Positions 1 to 5,618 of a DNA stretch of 5,618 nt are shown here, piece by piece. This DNA comes from JADJEI01 sp035328465 (GTDB lineage: Bacteria > Bacteroidota > Ignavibacteria > Ignavibacteriales > Ignavibacteriaceae), in assembly GCA_035328465.1 (NCBI GenBank), contig DAOLIQ010000134.1:1-5618 (forward strand), given 5' to 3'. How positions within the stretch are numbered: the first letter of the stretch is position 1; each line of letters begins with the position of its first letter. The notes below the pieces were generated by a model. That model worked only from the letters and a program-made list of their open reading frames with translations. It did no database searches and was not told the DNA's origin. A program made the translations under genes and the position numbers.

Positions 1-198
1 GTTTGCGGATTTCTTGTACTGGAAAACGGAATATTTCTTTTCGGTACTGCCGTTGCATCAGAACTTCCCGTAATGATTGAGCTTGGAGTCTTGCTTGATG
101 TTTTTGTTGTTGTCTTTTTAATGGGCATCGCACTAAATAAAATCCGAAGCACATTTGAAGGATTTGAAGTTACTCACCTTGGAAGGTTGAAAGACTGA
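1..198 (+). CDS. hyfE: HyfE-like membrane subunit of an Ehr/hydrogenase-4-type complex (3' end only)
   Basis: An open frame runs in from the window edge and ends at TGA 196-198, giving the last 65 residues of a membrane protein. Two hydrophobic stretches are visible (about residues 1-20 and 23-46). They contain the family-like motifs LENGIFLFG (residues 7-15) and ELPVMIELGVLLD (21-33), followed by a charged cytoplasmic-looking tail. Buried glutamates in LEN and IEL match HyfE, the hydrogenase-4 subunit related to NuoK/MrpC that forms part of the proton path next to the antiporter-like subunits. The stop overlaps the next start by one base (TGATG), so the two genes are translationally coupled. 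The 5' part, which should carry about five more membrane helices, lies outside the window. The family assignment is firm; whether the complex is a hydrogenase is addressed by the large subunit, which says no. Confidence 0.88.
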   Translation, partial: VCGFLVLENGIFLFGTAVASELPVMIELGVLLDVFVVVFLMGIALNKIRSTFEGFEVTHLGRLKD

Positions 199-1652
199 TG
201 CTTGGTTTTTCAATCTTAATATTACTTCCTCTGCTTACAGCATTGTTGTGTTACTTTGTAAAGAATATGCGAGTACAATACAATATTTCTCTTCTAGTCG
301 GTGTTTTACATTTATTTGTAACACTAATGGAATTTCTTGGTGCTTACCATATACAACTCCCAACATTTTTCAGCTTTGATTCACTTAGCAAATTATTTTT
401 ATTGATTCTTTCAAATGTTTATTTCTGGGTGGTGCTTGTTTCCTACTCATATTTAAAGCGACCTGTAACTGAAAAAGCTAAGGCAGGTCAAAGATATTAT
501 TTTCTCCTGCTTAATTTTTATCTTGCTTCAAACTCGGCTGCAATGCTAAGCTCACATTTTGGAATGTACTGGGTAACTGCAGAAACTACAACGCTGGCTG
601 TTGCACCGTTAATTTATTACTATCGTAACGAAGAAGCACTCGAAGCAATGTGGAAATATTTATTTTTAGTTTCAGTTGGAATTGCATTTGCATTTATTGG
701 AATTTTATTTCTTACTCTCTCAGCAAATGGTTCTGTACTTGAAGGGCAACAATTATTTTTCTGGGAATTTATACGCAATGCAAAAGGGTTAAATCCAATC
801 TGGCTAAAAGCAAGTTTCATTTTCATCTTTGTAGGGTTAAGTACAAAAATCGGTATTGCTCCAATGCACTCCGGTGATGTTGATGCAACGAGCAACGCTC
901 CAAGTCCTATTGCTGCACTTATGTCAGGCTCTCTTCGTCTTACTGCCCTACTCGGTGTAATGCGGATTTTTCAAATCATCACTCCAACTTCATCTTTTGA
1001 GTTTGCGAGAACAATTATGATTGTCGGCGGATTACTTTCTCTTTTTACTGCCTTTGTTTTTATGTTCAAAGTAAATAATTACAAACGCATGCTTGCGTAT
1101 TCAAGTGTAGAACATTTGGGCTTGATCGCCCTTGGTGTTGCAACAGGAGGAATAGCATTCGTTGGGGCGATGTATCATGCAATTTATAATTCAATTACCA
1201 AAGTTGTTTTATTTTTAAGTGCAGGAAATATTCATAGCAGATTTAAATCACGAGAAGTTGATAGAGTAAGGAATGTATTAAACATACTTCCCAAAACTGG
1301 CTGGCTTTTTTTGCTTGCATATCTTGCAATCTCAGGCATTCCTCCATTTGGAATATTTTTTAGTGAGATAAAAATCTTTGAGGGGATTCTGTTTTCAGAT
1401 AAACCATTTGTGCTGCTGCTTGTTATGGTTTTTATGTTATTCATTTTTATTAATATGGGCAAGATTGTATTTACGATGCTCTATAAAAAAGGTAATGAAG
1501 AAGTCGCTCAAACCAATCCAGAGAAGTTTGATATAATACATTTTGCAGCAATTTTACTGTTGATTTTATTAGTTACAATTGCAATTACTTCTCCAGAGAT
1601 TATTTATCATAATATTTTAAATGTGGCAAAAGATTTTGGTGTAACATTATGA
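198..1652 (+). CDS. hyfF: HyfF-like antiporter-type (NuoL/M/N family) proton-translocating membrane subunit
   Basis: This 484-residue protein is almost entirely hydrophobic, with about 14 plausible membrane helices, and belongs to the Nuo L/M/N / Mrp antiporter-like family; its closest type is HyfF of hydrogenase-4 (about 526 residues in E. coli, from memory). Visible family landmarks are the helix-5 glutamate in WVTAETTTLAVAPLI (E129), K217 and H224 in TKIGIAPMHSGDVDA, then SPIAALMSG (236-244), KRMLAYSSVEHLGL (296-309), H327 and K335 in MYHAIYNSITKVVLF, and GIPPFGIFFSE (380-390) with E389 and K392. These are the charged residues that line the proton half-channels in complex I, so ion translocation looks preserved. 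The ATG at 198 is chosen because it overlaps the upstream stop (TGATG); a GGAAGG stretch lies at 181-186. The 3' end overlaps the large-subunit gene by ATGA. In Ehr nomenclature this would be one of the membrane subunits. Confidence 0.93.
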   Translation: MLGFSILILLPLLTALLCYFVKNMRVQYNISLLVGVLHLFVTLMEFLGAYHIQLPTFFSFDSLSKLFLLILSNVYFWVVLVSYSYLKRPVTEKAKAGQRYYFLLLNFYLASNSAAMLSSHFGMYWVTAETTTLAVAPLIYYYRNEEALEAMWKYLFLVSVGIAFAFIGILFLTLSANGSVLEGQQLFFWEFIRNAKGLNPIWLKASFIFIFVGLSTKIGIAPMHSGDVDATSNAPSPIAALMSGSLRLTALLGVMRIFQIITPTSSFEFARTIMIVGGLLSLFTAFVFMFKVNNYKRMLAYSSVEHLGLIALGVATGGIAFVGAMYHAIYNSITKVVLFLSAGNIHSRFKSREVDRVRNVLNILPKTGWLFLLAYLAISGIPPFGIFFSEIKIFEGILFSDKPFVLLLVMVFMLFIFINMGKIVFTMLYKKGNEEVAQTNPEKFDIIHFAAILLLILLVTIAITSPEIIYHNILNVAKDFGVTL

Positions 1653-3127
1653 CATCACTTGAAGTTCAAAATAACCAGTGCTTTGATATTGCATCCATTT
1701 CGTTTTTAAATGTTGATGATTTTCAAAAGAAAATAATTGAAGCTCTCTCAAATGGCTATCGAATAATTGCACTTACCCCGATTGATAAAAATATCCCTGA
1801 AAAAATAATTGCGGTGTTTGCTGATAATTCTTCTTCATCAATTCATATAATTGGCGGTGAGTTTCATAAATCAAAATTGGAATTTGAAAGTTTTGCAAAT
1901 GAATTTCCTCAGACGAATTATTTCGAATGTGAACTTTCAGAAAATTATGGATATGTTCCGCTTAATCATCCTTGGCTCAGACCTGTCAGAAAACAAAATG
2001 TAATACTTGGAGATAAACCATATCAATTTTTTAAATTAGATGGCGAAGAAGTTCACGAGGTAGCAGTTGGTCCTATTCACGCCGGAGTTATTGAACCGGG
2101 ACATTTCAGATTTCAATGTCATGGTGAACTTGTTTACAATCTTGAAATAAATTTAGGATACCAGCATCGTGGAGTAGAAAAACTTTTACTTGAAGCAAAT
2201 CCGAATCAGAAAATAATTTTGTCAGAGTCAATCGCTGGCGATACAACAATCGGGCATACATTTGCTCATTGCAATGTAATAGAAAGTCTATCACAAGCAC
2301 AATTAAGTTTACGAGCAGAAGTAATAAGAACAATTGCTTCGGAACTTGAAAGAATTGCAATGCATCTATCAGGTCTTGGCGGAGTAGCGAATGATGTTGG
2401 ATTTGCTTTACCTGCTTCTTCGTATGGAAGGCTTCGAACTCTTGCAATAAATAGTCTTGCACTTTTATGCGGTTCACGTTTTGGTCGTGGATTATTTATT
2501 TATGGCGGTGTACGATTTGATTTGAATGATGAAATAATAAATTCAATTAAAAAGAATTTAGAAATTATCAGAAATGATGTAACCGAGATTAACAAATATT
2601 TGTTCAATTCAATCGGTGTACTTACAAGATTTGAAGATACGGGCACTGTTTCGAAAGAACTTGCTCAAAGCATTGGTTTAGTTGGTATGGCAGCACGCGC
2701 TACTGGATTAGAAGAAGATATTAGAATCAATTTTCCGTATAGTGCTTATCGTTATAATCCTGTATCGATAATTACTCTTTCCAGCGGGGATGTATTTGCC
2801 CGTGCAAGATTGCGAGCTCTGGAAATTGATGAATCACTTCGGTTTATTTTTGATCAATTAGAAAATCTTCCCGCTGGTGAGATAAAATCTGAAATTGGTA
2901 AAATAAAAAATAATTCAGGAGTTATTTCTATAGTTGAAGGCTGGCGTGGTGAAATTGTTCATCTTGCTTTTACAGACAATGATGGAAAATTAATTCAATA
3001 TAAAATTAAAGATCCATCTTTCAATAATTGGTACGGATTAAGTTTAGCTTTACGAGAAACAGCTATTTCAGATTTTCCATTGTGCAACAAAAGTTTTGAT
3101 TTATCGTATGCAGGACATGATTTATAA
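1649..3127 (+). CDS. ehrL: Fused NuoC/NuoD-type large subunit of an Ehr complex, lacking the [NiFe] ligands
   Basis: This 492-residue protein has the HycE/HyfG layout. A NuoC-like N-terminal domain (about 1-115, ending in NHPWLRPVR at 106-114) is followed by a NuoD/[NiFe] large-subunit domain (about 125-492). Family landmarks include VGPIHAGVIEPGHFRF (140-155), GYQHRGVEKLL (170-180), IGHTFAHCNVIE (201-212), ELERIAMHLSGLG (232-244) and ARARLRALEIDES (384-396). Functional group 4 hydrogenases bind Ni and Fe through two CxxC pairs. Here the first (ERxCGxC region) reads E193-S-I-A196-G-D-T199, with both cysteines lost. The second (DPCxxC region) reads D475-F-P-L-C479-N-K-S482, with at most one cysteine kept. 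The chain ends 13 residues after C479, with no long processing extension. This is the hallmark of Ehr (energy-converting hydrogenase related) complexes, so H2 chemistry at a Ni-Fe centre is very unlikely; the true substrate is unknown. The start is fixed by the ATGA overlap with the upstream gene. Automatic annotation may call it HycE/HyfG or NuoD. Confidence 0.93.
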   Translation: MTSLEVQNNQCFDIASISFLNVDDFQKKIIEALSNGYRIIALTPIDKNIPEKIIAVFADNSSSSIHIIGGEFHKSKLEFESFANEFPQTNYFECELSENYGYVPLNHPWLRPVRKQNVILGDKPYQFFKLDGEEVHEVAVGPIHAGVIEPGHFRFQCHGELVYNLEINLGYQHRGVEKLLLEANPNQKIILSESIAGDTTIGHTFAHCNVIESLSQAQLSLRAEVIRTIASELERIAMHLSGLGGVANDVGFALPASSYGRLRTLAINSLALLCGSRFGRGLFIYGGVRFDLNDEIINSIKKNLEIIRNDVTEINKYLFNSIGVLTRFEDTGTVSKELAQSIGLVGMAARATGLEEDIRINFPYSAYRYNPVSIITLSSGDVFARARLRALEIDESLRFIFDQLENLPAGEIKSEIGKIKNNSGVISIVEGWRGEIVHLAFTDNDGKLIQYKIKDPSFNNWYGLSLALRETAISDFPLCNKSFDLSYAGHDL

Positions 3128-3134
3128 GAAATAC

Positions 3135-3221
3135 AATAGAACGCAGATGACGCTGATTGAGCAGATCATCGCAGATTTTATCCGTGAGAATCCGTTAAAT
3201 CAGTTTAATCCGTGTTCCATT
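3135..3221. repeat. Intergenic imperfect hairpin repeat of about 87 bp made of 9-10-bp units
   Basis: The 113-bp gap between the large and small subunit genes is mostly occupied by an ungapped inverted repeat: arm 3135-3176 against arm 3180-3221, with a 3-base loop. I count 29 of 42 Watson-Crick pairs plus four G-U pairs in the transcript. Each arm holds four hexamer-like units: GCAGAT, GCTGAT, GCAGAT, GCAGAT starting at 3143, 3152, 3161 and 3171, mirrored by ATCCGT, ATCCGT, ATCAGT, ATCCGT starting at 3180, 3190, 3199 and 3208. Unit spacings are 9, 9, 10 and then 10, 9, 9. From memory, similar CGCAGAT/ATCCGTG-rich repeats are scattered between genes in Bacteroidota and Ignavibacteria-like genomes; this could not be checked here. 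It has no T-run after it and sits inside an operon, so it is not a classical terminator, though it could affect transcript stability or processing. Confidence 0.75.
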
Positions 3222-3240
3222 CTTTTCAAAGAAAATTACT

Positions 3241-3990
3241 ATGAACGACGCAATTAGACTAAGACTACTTCAGGGCGATCCAGTAATTCACGATGTGAGA
3301 ACTGCACAACTACCTCCACTCTACCGAGGGTTGCCAACAATTACAGATAAAGAGTGCCCCAATGGTTGTAGCAAATGCGAAGAAGTTTGTCCGACCAATG
3401 CAATAAAATTAAATCCAGTACAGATTGATTTAGGTTTATGTGTGTTTTGTCCATTGTGTGAAGAAGTTTGCCCTGAAAAGATCATTCACTTTGCAAATGA
3501 TTTGCACACAGTTGTTGATAGCAGAGATAAATTAATCATCACCAAAGAAACAAAAATTATTAAGCCAGAAATTGCTAAAGAAAAAATCAGGAACTATTTT
3601 GGTAAATCGCTAAAGCTTAGACAGATTTCTGCTGGAGGATGCAACGGTTGTGAACTTGAACTGAATGCATTAAGCAATGTTAACTTCGATATGGGTAGAT
3701 ACGGAATTGAATTTGTTGCTTCGCCAAGACACGCAGATGGAGTTGTAATTACAGGACCACTAACACAAAATATGGTAAACGCCACGGAAATTTGTTACGA
3801 AGCAGTGCCAAATCCAAAAATAATTATTTTATTTGGCGCTTGTGCAATTACAGGTGGGATATTTCAGGAATCGAATGAACTTGAAAGAATATTTCTTGAA
3901 AAAAATAAAATTGATTTATACATTCCCGGCTGTCCGCCTCATCCGCTTACCTTTATAAATGGATTATTGGATTGGTTAGATAAAAAATAA
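3241..3990 (+). CDS. ehrS: Fused 2x[4Fe-4S] ferredoxin / NuoB-type small subunit of the Ehr complex
   Basis: This 249-residue protein joins two parts usually encoded separately in hydrogenase-4 (HyfH and HyfI). The N-terminal part has RGLPTI (29-34) and two 4Fe-4S motifs: C39-x3-C43-x2-C46-x3-C50-P and C67-x2-C70-x2-C73-x3-C77-P. A linker of about 85-120 leads to the NuoB/[NiFe] small-subunit domain, where GGCNGCELEL supplies C134 and C137, FGACAITGG supplies C201, and PGCPPHP supplies C231, the four ligands of the proximal (N2-type) cluster. The CxxC spacing is the hydrogenase type, not the adjacent-cysteine pair of true complex I. All three clusters therefore look intact, giving an electron wire of two ferredoxin clusters plus the proximal cluster next to the large subunit. 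The first ferredoxin motif has one extra residue in its first spacing. It should be a soluble-arm protein on the cytoplasmic face. No clear Shine-Dalgarno is seen; the ATG fits the conserved N-terminus and follows an A-rich leader after the hairpin repeat. Confidence 0.93.
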   Translation: MNDAIRLRLLQGDPVIHDVRTAQLPPLYRGLPTITDKECPNGCSKCEEVCPTNAIKLNPVQIDLGLCVFCPLCEEVCPEKIIHFANDLHTVVDSRDKLIITKETKIIKPEIAKEKIRNYFGKSLKLRQISAGGCNGCELELNALSNVNFDMGRYGIEFVASPRHADGVVITGPLTQNMVNATEICYEAVPNPKIIILFGACAITGGIFQESNELERIFLEKNKIDLYIPGCPPHPLTFINGLLDWLDKK

Positions 3991-4017
3991 TGAGAATCAA
4001 TCCTTCCGGGAATTCAG

Positions 4018-4560
4018 TTAAGATTTCTCTTCTGGTAAATTAAATTCAATTGTGATTGATTCAGCATCAATTAATTTTTCGATTACAAATGGCTGGGTGT
4101 TATCAGCAATATGATATTTTTCCTTCGAGGGTTCTAACACAATATAAAAGTCTTTAACAATCATTTGCGAGAAAGAGAAAATATAAATCTTAGTCACGTT
4201 TCCTGTTGACACTGTTCTGATTAGATAGTTATTTTCTTTATCTGTAAAAGTCTTTGCGCTTACTTTCAAGTCATCTTCTAAAGTATCTGCAGCGAGGATA
4301 TTTGATTTAGGAGGTTCGTTTTCCCTCTTAATGTGATTCGGATAGAGAGTAAATATTTTTGGTAAAGTATAAGCGCTTATCTTTTCTGCTAATTTTATTT
4401 TTAATGATTCATCAACTTTTTCAGAAATATTCAGCTTCAGCTTTTTATAAAATTCTATTACTTCCTTCATTGACTCCCCCTGCTCAATCTCACGCTTCTT
4501 TTCCGCACTCAATTTTTGAGGAGAAAAAACGTACTCAAACAGTTCCTGTTCATTTATCAT
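4018..4560 (-). CDS. Hypothetical protein, 180 residues; possible zinc-less anti-sigma-like partner
   Basis: I do not recognise this gene firmly. The protein has a charged helical N-terminal part (about 1-65, with LFEYVFSPQKLSAEKKREIE at 7-26) and a C-terminal half that looks beta-rich (about 108-175, e.g. YLIRTVSTG and KIYIFSFS). It has no cysteine, no signal peptide and no convincing membrane helix. The pattern 'LFEY...LS.EKK.EIE' near the start recalls the N-terminus of anti-sigma (ZAS-type) domains, but the His/Cys zinc ligands are absent, so this is only a resemblance. It lies 73 bp downstream of the 327-residue gene on the same strand and is probably co-transcribed with it. An AAGGAA site eight bases before the ATG supports the chosen start. 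Its 3' end converges on the small-subunit gene with only 27 bp between them. That it is a real gene is likely; the function is open. Confidence 0.75.
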   Translation of the reverse strand: MINEQELFEYVFSPQKLSAEKKREIEQGESMKEVIEFYKKLKLNISEKVDESLKIKLAEKISAYTLPKIFTLYPNHIKRENEPPKSNILAADTLEDDLKVSAKTFTDKENNYLIRTVSTGNVTKIYIFSFSQMIVKDFYIVLEPSKEKYHIADNTQPFVIEKLIDAESITIEFNLPEEKS

Positions 4561-4568
4561 TTTTATAG

Positions 4569-4574
4569 TTCCTT
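4569..4574 (-). promoter_or_regulatory. Ribosome binding site for the 180-residue gene
   Basis: On the minus strand AAGGAA lies eight bases before the ATG at 4560-4558. It is the best Shine-Dalgarno-like site that I see in the window and supports this start. No convincing promoter is visible in the 73-bp gap, consistent with co-transcription from upstream. Confidence 0.55.
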
Positions 4575-4633
4575 AATCTGTTCATTCAATCTTTATAATA
4601 TTCGTAAAAAATGCTTTTTCGGAAAAAACTGCC

Positions 4634-5617
4634 TTAATTAATTTTTATCTGCTCAACAATCTCTTTTTTAAAGATTTTGAATAGATATTCGAAGATATTC
4701 TGATATTTCTCCCGATAATCAGTTTGTGAGATTTCAGAAAACTGTTCAAAGAAGTATTTATGCAAGCCGGTACTTACTCCCCCGTCCTTCATATCAATTG
4801 AAATACTCTGCAAAGCTTTTTTAATACCGCTTGCTTCAAATTCATTTAACTTATTTTGAGATACATAAGATATCTGCATCTTTTCAAAAGTATTGTTCAA
4901 GGCATTATTAACAATTCTATCAACTTCAATTTCATCCTTCATTTCGACAATATCGTCACAGATAAATTCTGCGGCATTTAATTTTTTTATCCTCATTACC
5001 AAAGCATTTATTGGAATAGCGGGTGACAAATTTGTGAATGTTTTTAAATAAGTGAACATCTTCTCAAGCATATATTTCTTTGAGGAAAACAATTCAGCCG
5101 GCATAGAATTAATGCAATCAGAATCCGGGAGAGTCAGCGACTGATCATCTTTATCATTCTGAACAATATATGTTACACCGAGGAAATGCTTCTTACAATA
5201 ATTTTCTTTTTCGATTTTGTAGTTCAATGAATCAAGAATTTTTGAAAAGAAAGGATCAGACGTGCGTAAAAGCTGCGCTACATAATTTTCAGCGGTTTTA
5301 GATACTAAAGTGTTGAGGTAGAATAAAGCACCCTCCTCTGTTTCAATTTGCGGGTGCCAGTTATGAATCGAATTTTTAAGTTTGACAAACACACCCTTAT
5401 TATCCCTCTCAAATAAAGGTGCAATTGTATCTATTGACATTTCCGTTAGTGAAACATCTTCGGCAAGCAGTGCTTTATTTATATTTTTATAACGATACTT
5501 TAAATAAGTAAAAGCAATTTTTTGACATAGCTCTACTAATTGGTTGATTTCTTCACGACATATCCGATCATCGCATATCGCTTGAATTATTCCGAGTAGA
5601 GTGAAAGTGTTTTTCAT
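4634..5617 (-). CDS. Hypothetical helical protein, 327 residues; possibly degenerate sigma-factor-like
   Basis: The frame opens at an ATG one base from the window edge, so the true start may lie further upstream and its ribosome binding site cannot be seen. The product is mainly helical, soluble and rich in Lys, Asn and Ile, with no signal peptide or membrane helix. The N-terminal third (about 22-110) has a helical stretch YLKYRYKN (38-45), then LLAEDVSLTEMSIDTIAPLFE (50-70), which resembles the 'EDVxQExFxxLF' pattern of sigma-70 region 2. The C-terminus has YREKYQNIFEYLFKIFKKEI (301-320), a possible final helical domain. I recall loosely similar sigma-like, non-canonical proteins in FCB-group bacteria but cannot verify this. 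Six cysteines occur without a metal-binding pattern. It is followed on the same strand by the 180-residue gene, so the two may act together. That it is coding is supported by the long frame and consistent composition; the sigma-like reading is a low-confidence inference. Confidence 0.72.
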   Translation of the reverse strand: MKNTFTLLGIIQAICDDRICREEINQLVELCQKIAFTYLKYRYKNINKALLAEDVSLTEMSIDTIAPLFERDNKGVFVKLKNSIHNWHPQIETEEGALFYLNTLVSKTAENYVAQLLRTSDPFFSKILDSLNYKIEKENYCKKHFLGVTYIVQNDKDDQSLTLPDSDCINSMPAELFSSKKYMLEKMFTYLKTFTNLSPAIPINALVMRIKKLNAAEFICDDIVEMKDEIEVDRIVNNALNNTFEKMQISYVSQNKLNEFEASGIKKALQSISIDMKDGGVSTGLHKYFFEQFSEISQTDYREKYQNIFEYLFKIFKKEIVEQIKIN

Positions 5618-5618
5618 A

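Noticed and set aside
620..895. Minus-strand open frame opposite the HyfF-like gene
   Set aside because: Antisense shadow of a conserved membrane protein; composition does not look like an independent protein.
2106..2477. Long minus-strand open frame opposite the large-subunit gene
   Set aside because: It lies wholly inside a clearly conserved gene, has no recognisable domain, and reads as an antisense shadow.
1649..3127. Reading the operon as an active [NiFe] hydrogenase or formate hydrogenlyase
   Set aside because: The Ni-Fe binding cysteine pairs are missing from the large subunit, and no formate dehydrogenase or hyp maturation gene is visible in the window.
1649..3990. Reading the operon as respiratory complex I (Nuo)
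   Set aside because: The proximal cluster uses the hydrogenase-type CxxC pair rather than adjacent cysteines, the membrane genes are HyfE/HyfF-like, and the large subunit keeps the hydrogenase-style EPGHFRF segment.
3992..4029. Possible stem GAGAATC (3992-3998) with GATTTCTC (4022-4029) at the convergent gene ends
   Set aside because: It is short and AT-rich, has a bulge and a 23-base loop, and lacks a following T-run, so I do not call it a terminator.
4608..4630. Palindrome-like A/T tract around CTTTTTCGGAAAAAAC in the gap between the two minus-strand genes
   Set aside because: The stem is almost only A-T with a tiny loop; in AT-rich DNA this is expected by chance and it does not look like a terminator or operator.

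Overview
The window reads as the distal part of an operon for a membrane-bound, complex I-like oxidoreductase, followed by two genes of unknown function on the opposite strand. Low G+C, AAA/AAT/ATT-rich codon use, weak or absent Shine-Dalgarno sites on the + strand and a characteristic intergenic repeat suggest a Bacteroidota/Ignavibacteria-like (FCB group) bacterium. This taxonomic guess is an inference from style; no marker gene is present.

Plus strand, 1-3990: four genes in the order HyfE-like (3' end only), HyfF-like antiporter-type membrane subunit, fused NuoC/NuoD-type large subunit, and fused two-[4Fe-4S] ferredoxin/NuoB-type small subunit. The first three are joined by stop/start overlaps (TGATG at 196-200, ATGA at 1649-1652), so they are almost certainly co-translated. 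A 113-bp spacer separates the large and small subunit genes. It is largely filled by an imperfect hairpin repeat built from eight hexamer-like units.

The key point is that the large subunit, although homologous to group 4 [NiFe]-hydrogenase large subunits, lacks the cysteine pairs that hold the Ni-Fe site: CxxC is A-G-D-T in the first motif and C-N-K-S in the second. The small subunit keeps all its iron-sulfur ligands, and the HyfF-like subunit keeps its channel Glu/Lys/His residues. This matches the energy-converting-hydrogenase-related (Ehr) complexes, which are evolutionary relatives of complex I and of formate hydrogenlyase/hydrogenase-4. The likely picture is electrons passing through the 4Fe-4S clusters of the small subunit to an unknown acceptor (or in the reverse direction), coupled to ion movement through HyfF and other membrane subunits encoded upstream. 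The substrate cannot be read from the sequence.

Minus strand, 5617-4018: a 327-residue, mainly helical protein followed 73 bp downstream by a 180-residue, cysteine-free protein. Both converge on the Ehr operon with a gap of only 27 bp. I do not firmly recognise either. Their layout and weak sequence features suggest a degenerate sigma-factor-like protein with a partner resembling a zinc-less anti-sigma factor, offered only as a hypothesis.
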